From positions 186,001 through 250,000 of the forward strand of contig NZ_PDEQ01000001.1 of the NCBI RefSeq assembly GCF_002554795.1: a stretch of 64,000 nucleotides of DNA, in the 5' to 3' direction. The notes beneath the pieces were generated by a model, which worked only from the letters and a program-made list of their open reading frames with translations, was not told the DNA's origin and ran no database searches. This document shows, one piece after another, positions 46,071-55,494 of the stretch (positions are counted from its first letter, which is position 1; every line of letters starts with the position of its first letter). The translations under genes were made by a program, and so were the position numbers. This DNA comes from Longibacter salinarum. GTDB taxonomy: Bacteria > Bacteroidota > Rhodothermia > Rhodothermales > Salinibacteraceae.

Positions 46071-48071
46071 ATGAGTCACGACCTCCTCGTTCGCCTCATT
46101 CTGCTCTTGCCCCTCACGGGGGCCGTCCTCCTCGGTGTCCTGCCGCTCTTTATGCCGGCACTTCGGAAACGAGAGAGCCTCATCGGCACGATCGGCACGT
46201 CGATGGTGGTGATTCCATTCGCGATCACGGTCTACCTGTTCGCCAGCTACGGCGGCGATCCCGTGACCGTCAACTATTTCACGTGGATGCAGGCCGGCGA
46301 CCTGACGCTTGATTTCGCATACCGCATCGATGAGTTATCCCTCATCATGACGCTCATCGTTACGGGCGTTGGTGGCGTGATTCACCTCTACTCGACGGGG
46401 TACATGCACGGGGATTCCGGGTACTGGCGCTTCTTCGCCTACCTGAACCTGTTCATCTTCGCCATGCTCAATCTGGTGCTGGCGAACAACCTCGCGGTGC
46501 TGTTCCTCGGCTGGGAAGGCGTCGGGCTGTGCTCGTACCTGTTGATCGGGTACTGGTACACAGACCTTGAGAACAGCGCAGCCGCAAACAAAGCATTCAT
46601 CGTCAACCGCATCGGCGACTTCGCCTTCCTGATGGCGATGTTCCTCATCTTCAGCGAGCTCGGGAGCCTCAGCTTCGATGTGCTCCTCTCGGATGCGGCC
46701 TCGGTGCTCTCAACGGACACGATCAACTATATCGTGCTCCTGCTCTTCATTGGAGCCACCGGTAAGTCCGCCCAGATTCCGCTGTTCGTGTGGCTCCCGG
46801 ACGCCATGGCCGGCCCCACGCCCGTGTCGGCTCTGATTCACGCCGCGACGATGGTGACGAGTGGGCTCTACCTGCTCGCTCGCATGTCTCCGATCGTCCT
46901 CGAAACCGAAATTGTGATGGCCATCATCGCCATCACCGGTGCCCTCACTGCGATCATGGCGGCCACGATCGCCATCACGCAGAATGACATTAAGAAGGTG
47001 CTGGCGTACTCGACGGTGTCGCAGCTCGGCTACATGTTTATGGCCGCCGGCGTCGGCGCATTCTTCGTCGCGATCTTTCACGTCCTCACCCATGCCTTCT
47101 TCAAGGCTTGCCTCTTCCTTGGCTCTGGCTCCGTCATACACTCGATGGAGCACGTCGAACACGATCTCGAGCACGAAGGGGAAGATGTGTCCGACTTCGA
47201 CCCGCAGGACATGCGGACAATGGGTAACCTGCAGAAGTACATGCCGTCCACCGGATGGACGTACTTCATCGCCACGCTCGCCATCTCGGGCATTCCACTT
47301 CTCGCCGGGTTCTTCTCGAAGGACGAAATCCTGTTCAAGGCGTTTGAGTACGGCTACGACGGCAACACCTACGCCTGGTTCGTCTGGGTCGTGGGTATCG
47401 TGACCGCTGCGCTGACCGCGTTCTACATGACCCGGTCGTACTACCTCACGTTCATGGGCGAAGAGCGCTGGCCGATGGCCGACAAGATACACCCGCACGA
47501 ATCGTCCTGGCGAATGACGGTGCCGCTCTGGATTCTGGCAGCGGGCTCGGTCCTCACCGGATTTCTCGGATTGCCCGCCGTCATCGCACACGGCGAATGG
47601 AACTGGATTCACCACTACCTCGGCGCGGACTACGGCGGGCCGGTCGCCGAAGCCAGTGTCGCCGGCCACGTGTCGCTTCCTATCGAGTGGGCGCTGATTG
47701 GACTTAGCAGCGTGATTGCTGTTGGCGTCTTCTTCTACGCTCGCAACGTGTATCTCTCGCAAGGCATTGCCTTTGATGAGTCGCTGAAGGCGCGCTTCGG
47801 CGGACTGTACGAGCTGTGGGAGAATAAGTATCGATGGGACGACTTCTACAACAACGTCGTGGTCGAAGCGCTCATCAATCAGATTTCCCGCGACGGTCTC
47901 GCCCCGTTCGACAGCAAAATCGTCGATGGTGCCGTGAATGGTATCGCCAGCGCCACGCAGGAGTCCAGCAGCTTACTTCGCCGCATTCAAACGGGTGTTG
48001 TGCAGAACTACGCGCTCGCTCTGGTCTTCGGCGTCGTTCTCGTCATCGGACTGATGCTGTTCGGCGGTTGA
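46071..48071 (+). CDS. nuoL: NADH-quinone oxidoreductase subunit L
   Basis: 666 residues, an antiporter-like subunit with about 16 membrane helices. The key Glu is in WEGVGLCSYLLIGYWY and the Lys region in KSAQIPLFVWLPDAMAGPT, followed by HAATMVTSG. The C-terminal amphipathic lateral helix and anchor helix are present. It forms the distal end of the membrane arm and pumps protons (or moves Na+ in some organisms). Confidence 0.96.
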   Translation: MSHDLLVRLILLLPLTGAVLLGVLPLFMPALRKRESLIGTIGTSMVVIPFAITVYLFASYGGDPVTVNYFTWMQAGDLTLDFAYRIDELSLIMTLIVTGVGGVIHLYSTGYMHGDSGYWRFFAYLNLFIFAMLNLVLANNLAVLFLGWEGVGLCSYLLIGYWYTDLENSAAANKAFIVNRIGDFAFLMAMFLIFSELGSLSFDVLLSDAASVLSTDTINYIVLLLFIGATGKSAQIPLFVWLPDAMAGPTPVSALIHAATMVTSGLYLLARMSPIVLETEIVMAIIAITGALTAIMAATIAITQNDIKKVLAYSTVSQLGYMFMAAGVGAFFVAIFHVLTHAFFKACLFLGSGSVIHSMEHVEHDLEHEGEDVSDFDPQDMRTMGNLQKYMPSTGWTYFIATLAISGIPLLAGFFSKDEILFKAFEYGYDGNTYAWFVWVVGIVTAALTAFYMTRSYYLTFMGEERWPMADKIHPHESSWRMTVPLWILAAGSVLTGFLGLPAVIAHGEWNWIHHYLGADYGGPVAEASVAGHVSLPIEWALIGLSSVIAVGVFFYARNVYLSQGIAFDESLKARFGGLYELWENKYRWDDFYNNVVVEALINQISRDGLAPFDSKIVDGAVNGIASATQESSSLLRRIQTGVVQNYALALVFGVVLVIGLMLFGG

Positions 48072-48132
48072 CCGCCCATCGTTTTCGTTCCGCCCTCTGT
48101 CCCTGCGCCGCCTCAACGCACTGCTACTGAAC

Positions 48133-49785
48133 ATGGAGATTCCTCTTCTCACGTCCATCGTCATCTTTCTGCCGGCTCTCGGTGCACTCGCCGTGGCCCT
48201 GCAGAACAACGTATCCTCGATCCGGTGGACGGCGCTCGGTACGACGCTGCTCACGTTTGTGCTGTCGCTCGGCCTCTGGTGGGGCTATGACCCGGCCGCA
48301 AGCGCTGCCGCTCCTCAAATGGCAGATGTGGCCTCGGGCTGGTTTCCAGCGTCCCTCGATGTGAAATACTTCGTCGGGATCGACGGGCTGAACATCTTCC
48401 TGATCCTGCTGACGACGCTCCTGGGCCCGATCGTGGTCGCGTCCTCGTGGACGTACATCGAAAAGAAGCATCGTGGGTATTACTCGCTCTTCCTGCTTCT
48501 ACAGACGGGTATTACGGGTGTCTTTGCATCGTACGACCTGATCCTCTTCTACATTTTCTTCGAGCTCACGCTCATCCCGATGTACTTCATCATCGGAATC
48601 TGGGGTGGGGAAGATCGCATCTATGCGGCGATCAAGTTCGTTCTGTACACGCTCGTCGGTTCGCTACTGATGCTCGTTGCAATCCTGTTCCTCGGCTTTG
48701 AGGCGGGCAACGCAATCAATCAGGGCGTCTTCACGACCGACTGGTTCAAGTTGCTGGAGTTCACGATCCCGGTTCAGACGCAGGCGTGGCTCTTCGTTCT
48801 GTTCGCGCTCTCGTTCGCGATTAAGGTGCCGCTCTTCCCGCTCCACACGTGGCTACCCGATGCGCACGTTCAGGCGCCGACGGGCGGCTCGGTCATCCTG
48901 GCCGGCGTCCTCCTGAAGATGGGAACGTACGGTCTCGTCCGCTTCTGCCTGCCGCTATTCCCGAATGCCGCGCAGGACTGGGCGCTCGTCTTCGCCATCC
49001 TCGCCGTCATCGGGATTATTTACGGGGCTCTCGTCGCCCGCGTCCAGCCCGATGCGAAAAAGCTGGTCGCATACTCCTCCGTGAGTCACCTTGGCTTCGT
49101 CGTGCTTGGCATTTTCGCCTTCACCGACATCGCCATGCAGGGGGCTGTCATCCAGATGGTCAACCACGGCATCTCGACCGGTGCTCTCTTCCTCATCGTC
49201 GGTATGCTCTACGAGCGGCGCCACACGCGCCTGATGGAAGACTATGGCGGACTCGCGACATCCGTGCCCGTGCTAACCTCGTTTATGATTTTCTCCGTGC
49301 TCGCATCGGCCGGACTGCCCGGGCTGAACGGGTTCGTGGGGGAGTTCCTCATTCTGGTTGGGACCTTTAAGAGCGAAGTGATCGCGAGTCCCGTGATCGT
49401 CGGTCTCGCTACGACGGGCGTCATCCTCGCCGCCGTCTATCTCCTGTACATGGTGTACGCCACGTTCTTTGGCGAGCTCACAAACGAAGCTAACGCGACG
49501 ATGCCCGATATGAACGGACGCGAGCTGGCGCTCATGCTGCCTCTCGCCGTTCTGATGTTCGTCATGGGCTTCTTCCCGACGCCGTTCCTGAAGCAGATGG
49601 AGCCGTCGACGACGTTTATCATGGAAACCATTGAGGAGCGTCGTGCCGATGCGCTTGAACTGCAGCGCATGCAGGAGGGGATGGAGGAAGGCCGCGCTGT
49701 TCGCGTCACCCCCGCGGGCCCCGAGACGGGATCGAAGGGGACCACGAGCGTCCCCACCGCACTCCCGAACGAATCGGGCGAATAA
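48133..49785 (+). CDS. nuoM: NADH-quinone oxidoreductase subunit M
   Basis: 550 residues, about 14 membrane helices, an antiporter-like subunit. Conserved motifs: FFELTLIPMYFIIGIWGG and KVPLFPLHTWLPDAHVQAPT. The last 50 residues are hydrophilic, an extension beyond the usual about 500-residue NuoM. It starts 61 bp after nuoL. Confidence 0.95.
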   Translation: MEIPLLTSIVIFLPALGALAVALQNNVSSIRWTALGTTLLTFVLSLGLWWGYDPAASAAAPQMADVASGWFPASLDVKYFVGIDGLNIFLILLTTLLGPIVVASSWTYIEKKHRGYYSLFLLLQTGITGVFASYDLILFYIFFELTLIPMYFIIGIWGGEDRIYAAIKFVLYTLVGSLLMLVAILFLGFEAGNAINQGVFTTDWFKLLEFTIPVQTQAWLFVLFALSFAIKVPLFPLHTWLPDAHVQAPTGGSVILAGVLLKMGTYGLVRFCLPLFPNAAQDWALVFAILAVIGIIYGALVARVQPDAKKLVAYSSVSHLGFVVLGIFAFTDIAMQGAVIQMVNHGISTGALFLIVGMLYERRHTRLMEDYGGLATSVPVLTSFMIFSVLASAGLPGLNGFVGEFLILVGTFKSEVIASPVIVGLATTGVILAAVYLLYMVYATFFGELTNEANATMPDMNGRELALMLPLAVLMFVMGFFPTPFLKQMEPSTTFIMETIEERRADALELQRMQEGMEEGRAVRVTPAGPETGSKGTTSVPTALPNESGE

Positions 49786-49851
49786 ATCGCTCCGGGTTGT
49801 TCTCTGACTTGCACCGAGTCGTTTCTTTTCCATCCAACCGACGCCGACGCT

Positions 49852-50148
49852 ATGCCGGACCGTGAACCGCTTTCCGAAGCCGAGATCCAGGATGCACTCG
49901 CACGCCTCGACGGGTGGACCTTCGAGAACGATGCAATCCATAAGACCTACGAGTTCGACGACTTTCGCGAGGCGATCTCGTTTATCGTCCAGATGGCATT
50001 CTACGCCGAAGAAGCGAACCATCACCCTGAGCTGGAAAACGTCTATAACTCCGTGACGCTGTCGTTTACGACGCACGACGCGGGCTCGAAGGTGACGGAC
50101 ATGGACATCGAACTCGCCCGCACCATCGACGACGCGCTCGGCGCGTAG
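49852..50148 (+). CDS. pcd: Pterin-4a-carbinolamine dehydratase
   Basis: 98 residues. The family core is clear: GWTFENDAIHKTYEFDDF and EEANHHPELENVYNSVTLSF, the latter with the active-site His pair. The enzyme dehydrates 4a-hydroxytetrahydropterin, regenerating the cofactor of aromatic amino acid hydroxylases. No hydroxylase is nearby. It lies between nuoM and nuoN on the same strand, in the position reported for Rhodothermus marinus, where it is cotranscribed with the complex I genes. Its role there is not explained by pterin chemistry. Confidence 0.93.
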   Translation: MPDREPLSEAEIQDALARLDGWTFENDAIHKTYEFDDFREAISFIVQMAFYAEEANHHPELENVYNSVTLSFTTHDAGSKVTDMDIELARTIDDALGA

Positions 50149-50281
50149 CGATCGACATTTTAGCAGCGCTCCCACTTGGTGGCGAACCCAACCGAGGAGA
50201 GGGCTGCGCATTGCACTGGCGCTCGTAAGACCTGTACTGCAGGCATAGCGTCTCTTCACTGCCAACTTGCTTGCCGCTGTA

Positions 50282-51769
50282 ATGGACCTCTCTCAAGCCT
50301 TTTCGACGATGGCAGCCGACCTGCCGGCCATCTTTTCCATGTCGCTGGTCACGCTGGCCAGCCTGGTCATGATCCTGCAGGAGTCGCTGAGCGAAAATGA
50401 TCGGCCCATCCCATGGATCGGAGTCGGTGCGCTCGCTATCGCTGCGATCTGGGAAGTTGCTCACCTCGGCACTCCCTCGGGCACGGCGTTCTTCGAGTCC
50501 ATCCGGACTGGAGGCTTTGCGTCTTATATCAACCTCATTGTCCTGGGGAGCGGCATTATCACGATTGTCCTGTCCGTGCCGTATCTGGACAACATCAAGC
50601 ATGGCTATGGTGAAGTGTATGCCATGATCATGTTCGCCACCGTCGGAATGCTGATGCTCGGGACGGCGAACAGCCTTGTGTCGATTTTCGTCGGGCTCGA
50701 GACGATGTCCGTTTCTTTGTACGTCCTTACCGGTCTGATCCGGGAGGACGAAGGATCGGTCGAGTCCGCTCTCAAATACTTCTTGCTCGGGGCGTTCTCG
50801 ACCGGTTTCTTCCTTTACGGGATTGCGCTGATGTACGGCGCCACCGGGACGATGTACCTTCCGGAGATGCAGGGAGCTGTACCCGAAGGCTCAATCATGT
50901 TCTGGGCCGGCGTGGCGCTCTTCCTTATCGGTTTCCTCTTTAAGGTGAGTGCGGCCCCGTTTCACATGTGGACGCCGGACGTCTACCAGGGAGCCCCGAC
51001 GCCGCTTACGGGATACATGTCGACAGCGTCTAAAGCTGCGGCGTTCGCGTCTCTCATCCTGGTCCTGTTCTACGCGCTGCCGGATGAGCGGTGGAGCCTT
51101 GTCCTCTCTGCCGTCGCGGTGATCACGATGATCATCGGAAACGTTCTCGCGGTCGCTCAGGATAACGTGAAGCGTATGCTCGCGTATTCCTCGATCGCCC
51201 ACGCAGGCTACGTCCTGGTCGCACTCGCTGCTGGGACCAACGAAGCGTATGCTGGCGCCATGTTCTATCTGTTGATCTACGCGCTGATGAACCTCGGTGC
51301 CTTCGGTGTGATGGCGATGCTCGAATGGGATGGCAAGGAAGGCCGGGTCCAGTCGCTCAATTCGCTCGCGGGGATCGGATACGAGAAACCCCTCCTCGGT
51401 GTGGCGATGGGCGTCTTCATGTTCAGCCTGACGGGCTTTCCGCCGCTGGGTGGGTTCATGGGCAAATACGCCGCCTTCGCTCCGGCCGTCGATGCAGGCC
51501 TTACCTGGCTCGTTCTGATTGCGGTCCTGATGAGCGCCATCTCGGCCTACTACTATCTGCGGGTCGTGTACGTCTTCTGGATGCAGTCGGCGAGTGACAC
51601 TCCGGAAGCACAGGAGACGCCGAGTTCCTTTGCTCTGACAAGCACACCGGCAACGACGGCGATCGTCGTCTGCGCCGTCGCCCTCGTCGTCCTGGGTGTT
51701 TACTCCGGCGGGCTGCTTGACATGACCATCGGATTCTTCGACAGTGGGATGATGGCCGCAACGCCGTAA
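50282..51769 (+). CDS. nuoN: NADH-quinone oxidoreductase subunit N
   Basis: 495 residues from the ATG at 50282, with about 14 membrane helices. Motifs: VGLETMSVSLYVLTGLIRED, and KVSAAPFHMWTPDVYQGAP. The third antiporter-like subunit, next to NuoM. A 133 bp gap with pcd upstream. It ends the complex I block. Confidence 0.95.
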   Translation: MDLSQAFSTMAADLPAIFSMSLVTLASLVMILQESLSENDRPIPWIGVGALAIAAIWEVAHLGTPSGTAFFESIRTGGFASYINLIVLGSGIITIVLSVPYLDNIKHGYGEVYAMIMFATVGMLMLGTANSLVSIFVGLETMSVSLYVLTGLIREDEGSVESALKYFLLGAFSTGFFLYGIALMYGATGTMYLPEMQGAVPEGSIMFWAGVALFLIGFLFKVSAAPFHMWTPDVYQGAPTPLTGYMSTASKAAAFASLILVLFYALPDERWSLVLSAVAVITMIIGNVLAVAQDNVKRMLAYSSIAHAGYVLVALAAGTNEAYAGAMFYLLIYALMNLGAFGVMAMLEWDGKEGRVQSLNSLAGIGYEKPLLGVAMGVFMFSLTGFPPLGGFMGKYAAFAPAVDAGLTWLVLIAVLMSAISAYYYLRVVYVFWMQSASDTPEAQETPSSFALTSTPATTAIVVCAVALVVLGVYSGGLLDMTIGFFDSGMMAATP

Positions 51770-51808
51770 CTCGAGGGAGCCCTGACTGATTGGAGAACGC
51801 CTGAGGGA

Positions 51809-52393
51809 ATGGAAGACCTGATACAGAATCGAATTCCGCATGCCCCGCAAATGGGGCTGTTCGTGCGACCGGATATTCCCGACACGCACGTGCAGAACGC
51901 AATTAAGGATTACGCTCAGCACGTTCGGGCTGGCGATGTCGTCGCGCTGTACGACGCGACGCTTTCTGGCAACGCGAAGGATGGAGCCGTCTTCACGTCC
52001 GATCGGTTCGTCTTCCAGAACACGGATCTAGAGGCTCCACAGACGGTCCGATACCGGGATCTGATCGAAGTACACGCCAAACGTCGCTGGCTCGGACTCG
52101 GCGGGAAGAAGGTTGAGCTGACCGTGAACCGCGGGCGGGCCACGTTCGACCTGGTGATGGACTTCTCCGGTCAGCCCGATGCCGCCGACTACGTCGCTGA
52201 ATTTCTGGACGAGGCGATCTCCCGCAGCGTTCAAATCGGCTCGAACCCAGACCCCGAGGATCGTGCTGGTACCGATATGACCGTCGTACGCGATGAGTTG
52301 ATTCGTTTACGAGACCGCGGGGTGCTGTCGGAAGCAGACATGGACCGGATGCTTGACGCTCTCGAGAGCCCGGGTGACGACGCGAACTCGTGA
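51809..52393 (+). CDS. Uncharacterised protein with PH-like and SHOCT-like regions
   Basis: 194 residues, no signal or membrane helix. Residues about 40-135 have the strand pattern of a bacterial PH-like domain (GDVVALYDATLS, GAVFTSDRFVFQN, VRYRDLIEVHAKRRW). The last 35 residues resemble a SHOCT-type oligomerisation motif (LRDRGVLSEADMDRMLDAL). Functions of these domains in bacteria are mostly unknown. It follows nuoN by 39 bp and may be cotranscribed; a terminator follows. Confidence 0.7.
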   Translation: MEDLIQNRIPHAPQMGLFVRPDIPDTHVQNAIKDYAQHVRAGDVVALYDATLSGNAKDGAVFTSDRFVFQNTDLEAPQTVRYRDLIEVHAKRRWLGLGGKKVELTVNRGRATFDLVMDFSGQPDAADYVAEFLDEAISRSVQIGSNPDPEDRAGTDMTVVRDELIRLRDRGVLSEADMDRMLDALESPGDDANS

Positions 52394-52446
52394 TTGGCTG
52401 TCGTTACGCGTCACTGTGATCCGAAACCCACACCGAAGTACAGCAA

Positions 52447-52480
52447 AAAGCGCCTGCTTCTCGACGAGGCAGGCGCTTTC
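52447..52480 (+). terminator. Rho-independent terminator
   Basis: AAAGCGCCTGC (52447-52457) pairs exactly with GCAGGCGCTTT (52469-52479), followed by CC. A-run and T-run flank it, so it can serve both strands, ending the nuo transcript and the minus-strand gene at 52525. Confidence 0.8.
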
Positions 52481-52524
52481 CGTATGCAGGGCGTAGGTTC
52501 TTCAGCCTCGAGTGGCGTGTCGGA

Positions 52525-52986
52525 TCAATGGCCGAGCGCGAATGCGCAAATCTTCTGCTTGAGCTTTTCGGCGCTTTCGGCCCGAAGAACCCGGTTGGCC
52601 CCGAGGCGATGAGCAAGGAAAATGCGGCGACTGGACACCTCGTCGACAACGCAAACCCAGCGAGCACCAAACGGGGGGACGGGATAGTCGGCGTGGTGCA
52701 AGAGCAGCCGTTCGGCCGCGTTGACGGCCCTACGAATTCGTTCCTCTGCGTTCGGGCTCCACGCCCCGCTGAAATGCGCGGCAGCGTCGTCGACCGGGAA
52801 GGATGTCACGTATGCGCTCGGGTCTTCCGAAACGAGGGGAGGCTCCGGAACAGCGACAGGCGCGTCGATGGGATCACCGGATGGCGACTCGTGACACCGA
52901 CTTTCGGGACCCGATGCTGAACTGTGCGGTCGAAGTGGCACTGAATTGACGTGGGGGTTTGGGACGACGGCTTCTCGGCCTAACAT
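52525..52986 (-). CDS. Uncharacterised protein, Pro-rich N-terminus
   Basis: 153 residues. The first 60 are Pro/Ser-rich and likely disordered. From about 65 a compact domain follows (ERIRRAVNAAERLLLHHADYP, ARWVCVVDEVSSRRIFLAHR, LKQKICAFALGH) that looks like a real protein core. I do not recognise the family. It stands alone on the minus strand after the terminator at 52447. Confidence 0.5.
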   Translation of the reverse strand: MLGREAVVPNPHVNSVPLRPHSSASGPESRCHESPSGDPIDAPVAVPEPPLVSEDPSAYVTSFPVDDAAAHFSGAWSPNAEERIRRAVNAAERLLLHHADYPVPPFGARWVCVVDEVSSRRIFLAHRLGANRVLRAESAEKLKQKICAFALGH

Positions 52987-53613
52987 ATTGATAATAGCGT
53001 GCCAAACTCGACTGCTCCACGTGTTGAATAACAGTCTCGTTGATTGAGAATCCGCCCTGCCGGACCCATAGCCGCTTTAACCGGGCATGAAGCGGTTCTC
53101 TACACAACCATGTCGTCACATACGATCCTTCTGACGTCGAACACGAATGTGGAGAATATACGTCTGGATGATTCAAGTGTAAGACGTTGGCGCATGCCGT
53201 GTTGAGACGAGACACGGGCGGAGTCAATCTCATGCGCGGGCTCGTTTGGGCACTGATTCATCATTGGAGGCAAACGAAATAAGACAATTGATTGGAAAGT
53301 CCACGTCCTGTTTACGAGACGCGAGAAGGGGAGGCTGCGATGGATCATCTTGTGCTTACGCCGAGACGGGTTGTTTGGCTCGGGCCCTCACTGATATGAG
53401 ATCCTGACTCTGAGGGGGAAAAACGATTGAGTTATGGGGAGGAGAAGGTCCATTGATGCGTCAGAAGACGATCCCTGCTGACTGTAAGCAAATGTATCCT
53501 TCGATCGTCTCCCTTCGGAACGCTCGTCATACTAACAACAGCAAAACGTCGTAGCGCTGGGTTGGACGGTACCGGGAGGCATCGAGTCCCCTTCGACCAC
53601 ATGTCTCAGCATC
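52987..53613. other. Intergenic region, no supported gene
   Basis: About 630 bp between divergent genes. Short frames on the minus strand show no recognisable content. I see no RNA gene or strong repeat. Confidence 0.4.
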
Positions 53614-55227
53614 ATGCCCATCTCTCTACGCACTCTCCGGGCGGCACTTCTTGCTATCGTTGTCGTCCTCTGCTTCGTTCCCGCTGTGCAGGCTCAGGTG
53701 CCGGTGAAGCCGGGCATCGAGCGCGCCGGTATTGAAATCAAGCGCGGACTCGATATCGTGCAGCCGCCATCCGTCTTCTACAAACGCGTTCTACGAAATG
53801 CGGCCCGGCCGATTCGTGTCGATTCATTAGGCATACTACGCGTCCCACGGCCGCAGGACCTCGACGCGATCCAGTATCGCGACCGTTCGCTTGGGTTCGC
53901 GATCAACCTCCAACACGCTATGGTTGTGTCGGATGGGCAAATTGTCGACGTCGACGTGAGCAACCAGGCTGTCCGAGGGACAAGCGGTGGAACCGACCGA
54001 ATCGAAGAGGAAGTGATCATCCTGCGTCCGCCGCCGGAAGACGCATTTGACGTAGCGATACCCGATGGACTTGAGTGCGTCGAACTAAAGCCGGGATCGG
54101 CAGAGGACGTCGCATCACGCGGGCGTCTACATGCAGTGGATGGGCAGCGTCCCGCACCGTGCAAGCAGGTGCAAGGTGTCGAAACCGTAATCGACGTTGC
54201 AGCCTGGTACGATGCATCGATGACGAATGCCCTGACCGGCGTCCGCGCTCGGAGTCAGCGATTCCACAACGCCCGGGAGCTCCGAGGATGGCTGAAAAGT
54301 CGGGCACCGGGAGGAGAGCAAGTCCGATTTATCCTCGTCGCGACTCCTCCGGCGGAGGATCGGATTGTCTTTCGTGAGCGACCGGGTGTCGACAACCTTC
54401 CGCTACAGCCCATCAACGTGAACGTCACCTTCACCGAGGTGTCGGAATCCGGTTTCGAGTGGATCACGACCCTTGCGGGTCTCGGAGGTCCCAACCGGAG
54501 CGATCTTCCAGGTGCGCCGGGACCGCGATACAGCGCGCGCCGCTTTAAGGGGGACGCGATGACGGCGGTGCGGTGGAATGTGTCACCCAATCAGCGCTAC
54601 GAGATTCAACTCTTCGGGAGTACGCAGGCCGCAATCTCCGACGAGGCGCCCGGGAACCATCACGACGTGCCGTATGGAATGAGCCTGGCCGCGCGATTCG
54701 GCGAACGAAACGCCACAGGCTTCGAAATCCGGATCGAGGGTTCGTACGAAGACGACCCGTTCCAGCGGAATACACTCCGCCGCGGGGACCAGCGCATTCG
54801 CGTCCTCGGAGGCTTCGACCACGGACATTTGCTTACGAGTCGCACCCAGTGGCACCTCGCTGCCGGACCGACATACTTTGTGGATCGGGTCAACATCTGG
54901 GAGGTGCGGGATGACGGTCGACAACTCGGTTACACCGTCGACGCGGCGTTCCACAGAAATACAGTTCTCTTTCGTCTACCATCGATCTTTAGCGTGGCCG
55001 GCCAGCTCTACCAGTCGTTCGGATACGTGCAGGACACCGGCAACTCGAACCTGACCGTTCGAGGACGCATAGCAGCTAAGCCCCGATTTATCGTCGGCGG
55101 AACGATGCTCGCGCTGGGACCTGTGGCTCACGTAGAGTACACAGATAGTGACTACGCAGACATTCCGGGCTTCTCCGAGACGAACGTTCAGGTGGGGCTT
55201 GAGGTCACATCGTGGATCACGTTCTAA
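53614..55227 (+). CDS. Exported protein with a predicted beta-barrel C-terminus
   Basis: 537 residues. A clear signal peptide (MPISLRTLRAALLAIVVVL, ending VQAQ). The N-terminal half (about 30-300) is soluble and has two Cys near 155 and 185. From about 300 the sequence alternates hydrophobic and polar residues in about ten strands, ending in the aromatic residue of SWITF, the typical pattern of an outer membrane barrel. I do not recognise the family. It is monocistronic, ending at a hairpin. Confidence 0.7.
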   Translation: MPISLRTLRAALLAIVVVLCFVPAVQAQVPVKPGIERAGIEIKRGLDIVQPPSVFYKRVLRNAARPIRVDSLGILRVPRPQDLDAIQYRDRSLGFAINLQHAMVVSDGQIVDVDVSNQAVRGTSGGTDRIEEEVIILRPPPEDAFDVAIPDGLECVELKPGSAEDVASRGRLHAVDGQRPAPCKQVQGVETVIDVAAWYDASMTNALTGVRARSQRFHNARELRGWLKSRAPGGEQVRFILVATPPAEDRIVFRERPGVDNLPLQPINVNVTFTEVSESGFEWITTLAGLGGPNRSDLPGAPGPRYSARRFKGDAMTAVRWNVSPNQRYEIQLFGSTQAAISDEAPGNHHDVPYGMSLAARFGERNATGFEIRIEGSYEDDPFQRNTLRRGDQRIRVLGGFDHGHLLTSRTQWHLAAGPTYFVDRVNIWEVRDDGRQLGYTVDAAFHRNTVLFRLPSIFSVAGQLYQSFGYVQDTGNSNLTVRGRIAAKPRFIVGGTMLALGPVAHVEYTDSDYADIPGFSETNVQVGLEVTSWITF

Positions 55228-55334
55228 CAAGACTCCACGGTCGGTGGATGCTGCATCGGCGTACGCGGCTTGCGCATGCCGAATGCGAAAAGCGGTGGCC
55301 GCGACCAAGCGACATCGAGTAATGAGGTGTACAC

Positions 55335-55371
55335 GTGGGCTTCTTCCCGAACGGGAGGGAGCCCACACGTT
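55335..55371 (+). terminator. Possible rho-independent terminator
   Basis: GTGGGCT (55335-55341) pairs with AGCCCAC (55360-55366), with inner TCCCG/CGGGA pairing, followed by ACGTTTGTCT. The T-run is weak. Confidence 0.5.
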
Positions 55372-55494
55372 TGTCTAGGACCTGTGGCGACTGTCGGTCG
55401 CTAATACTGAATCCAAATGATCGTTAATCCGACGTTGTCATATAGATTTGGTATCACGAGTCGCGCAGTGATAGAGAGCTCGTCCGTACAGGGC

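Noticed and set aside
46710-47762. 350-residue frame opposite nuoL, and a similar one opposite nuoM/pcd
   Set aside because: His/Asp/Arg-rich antisense translations typical of shadows of membrane protein genes.
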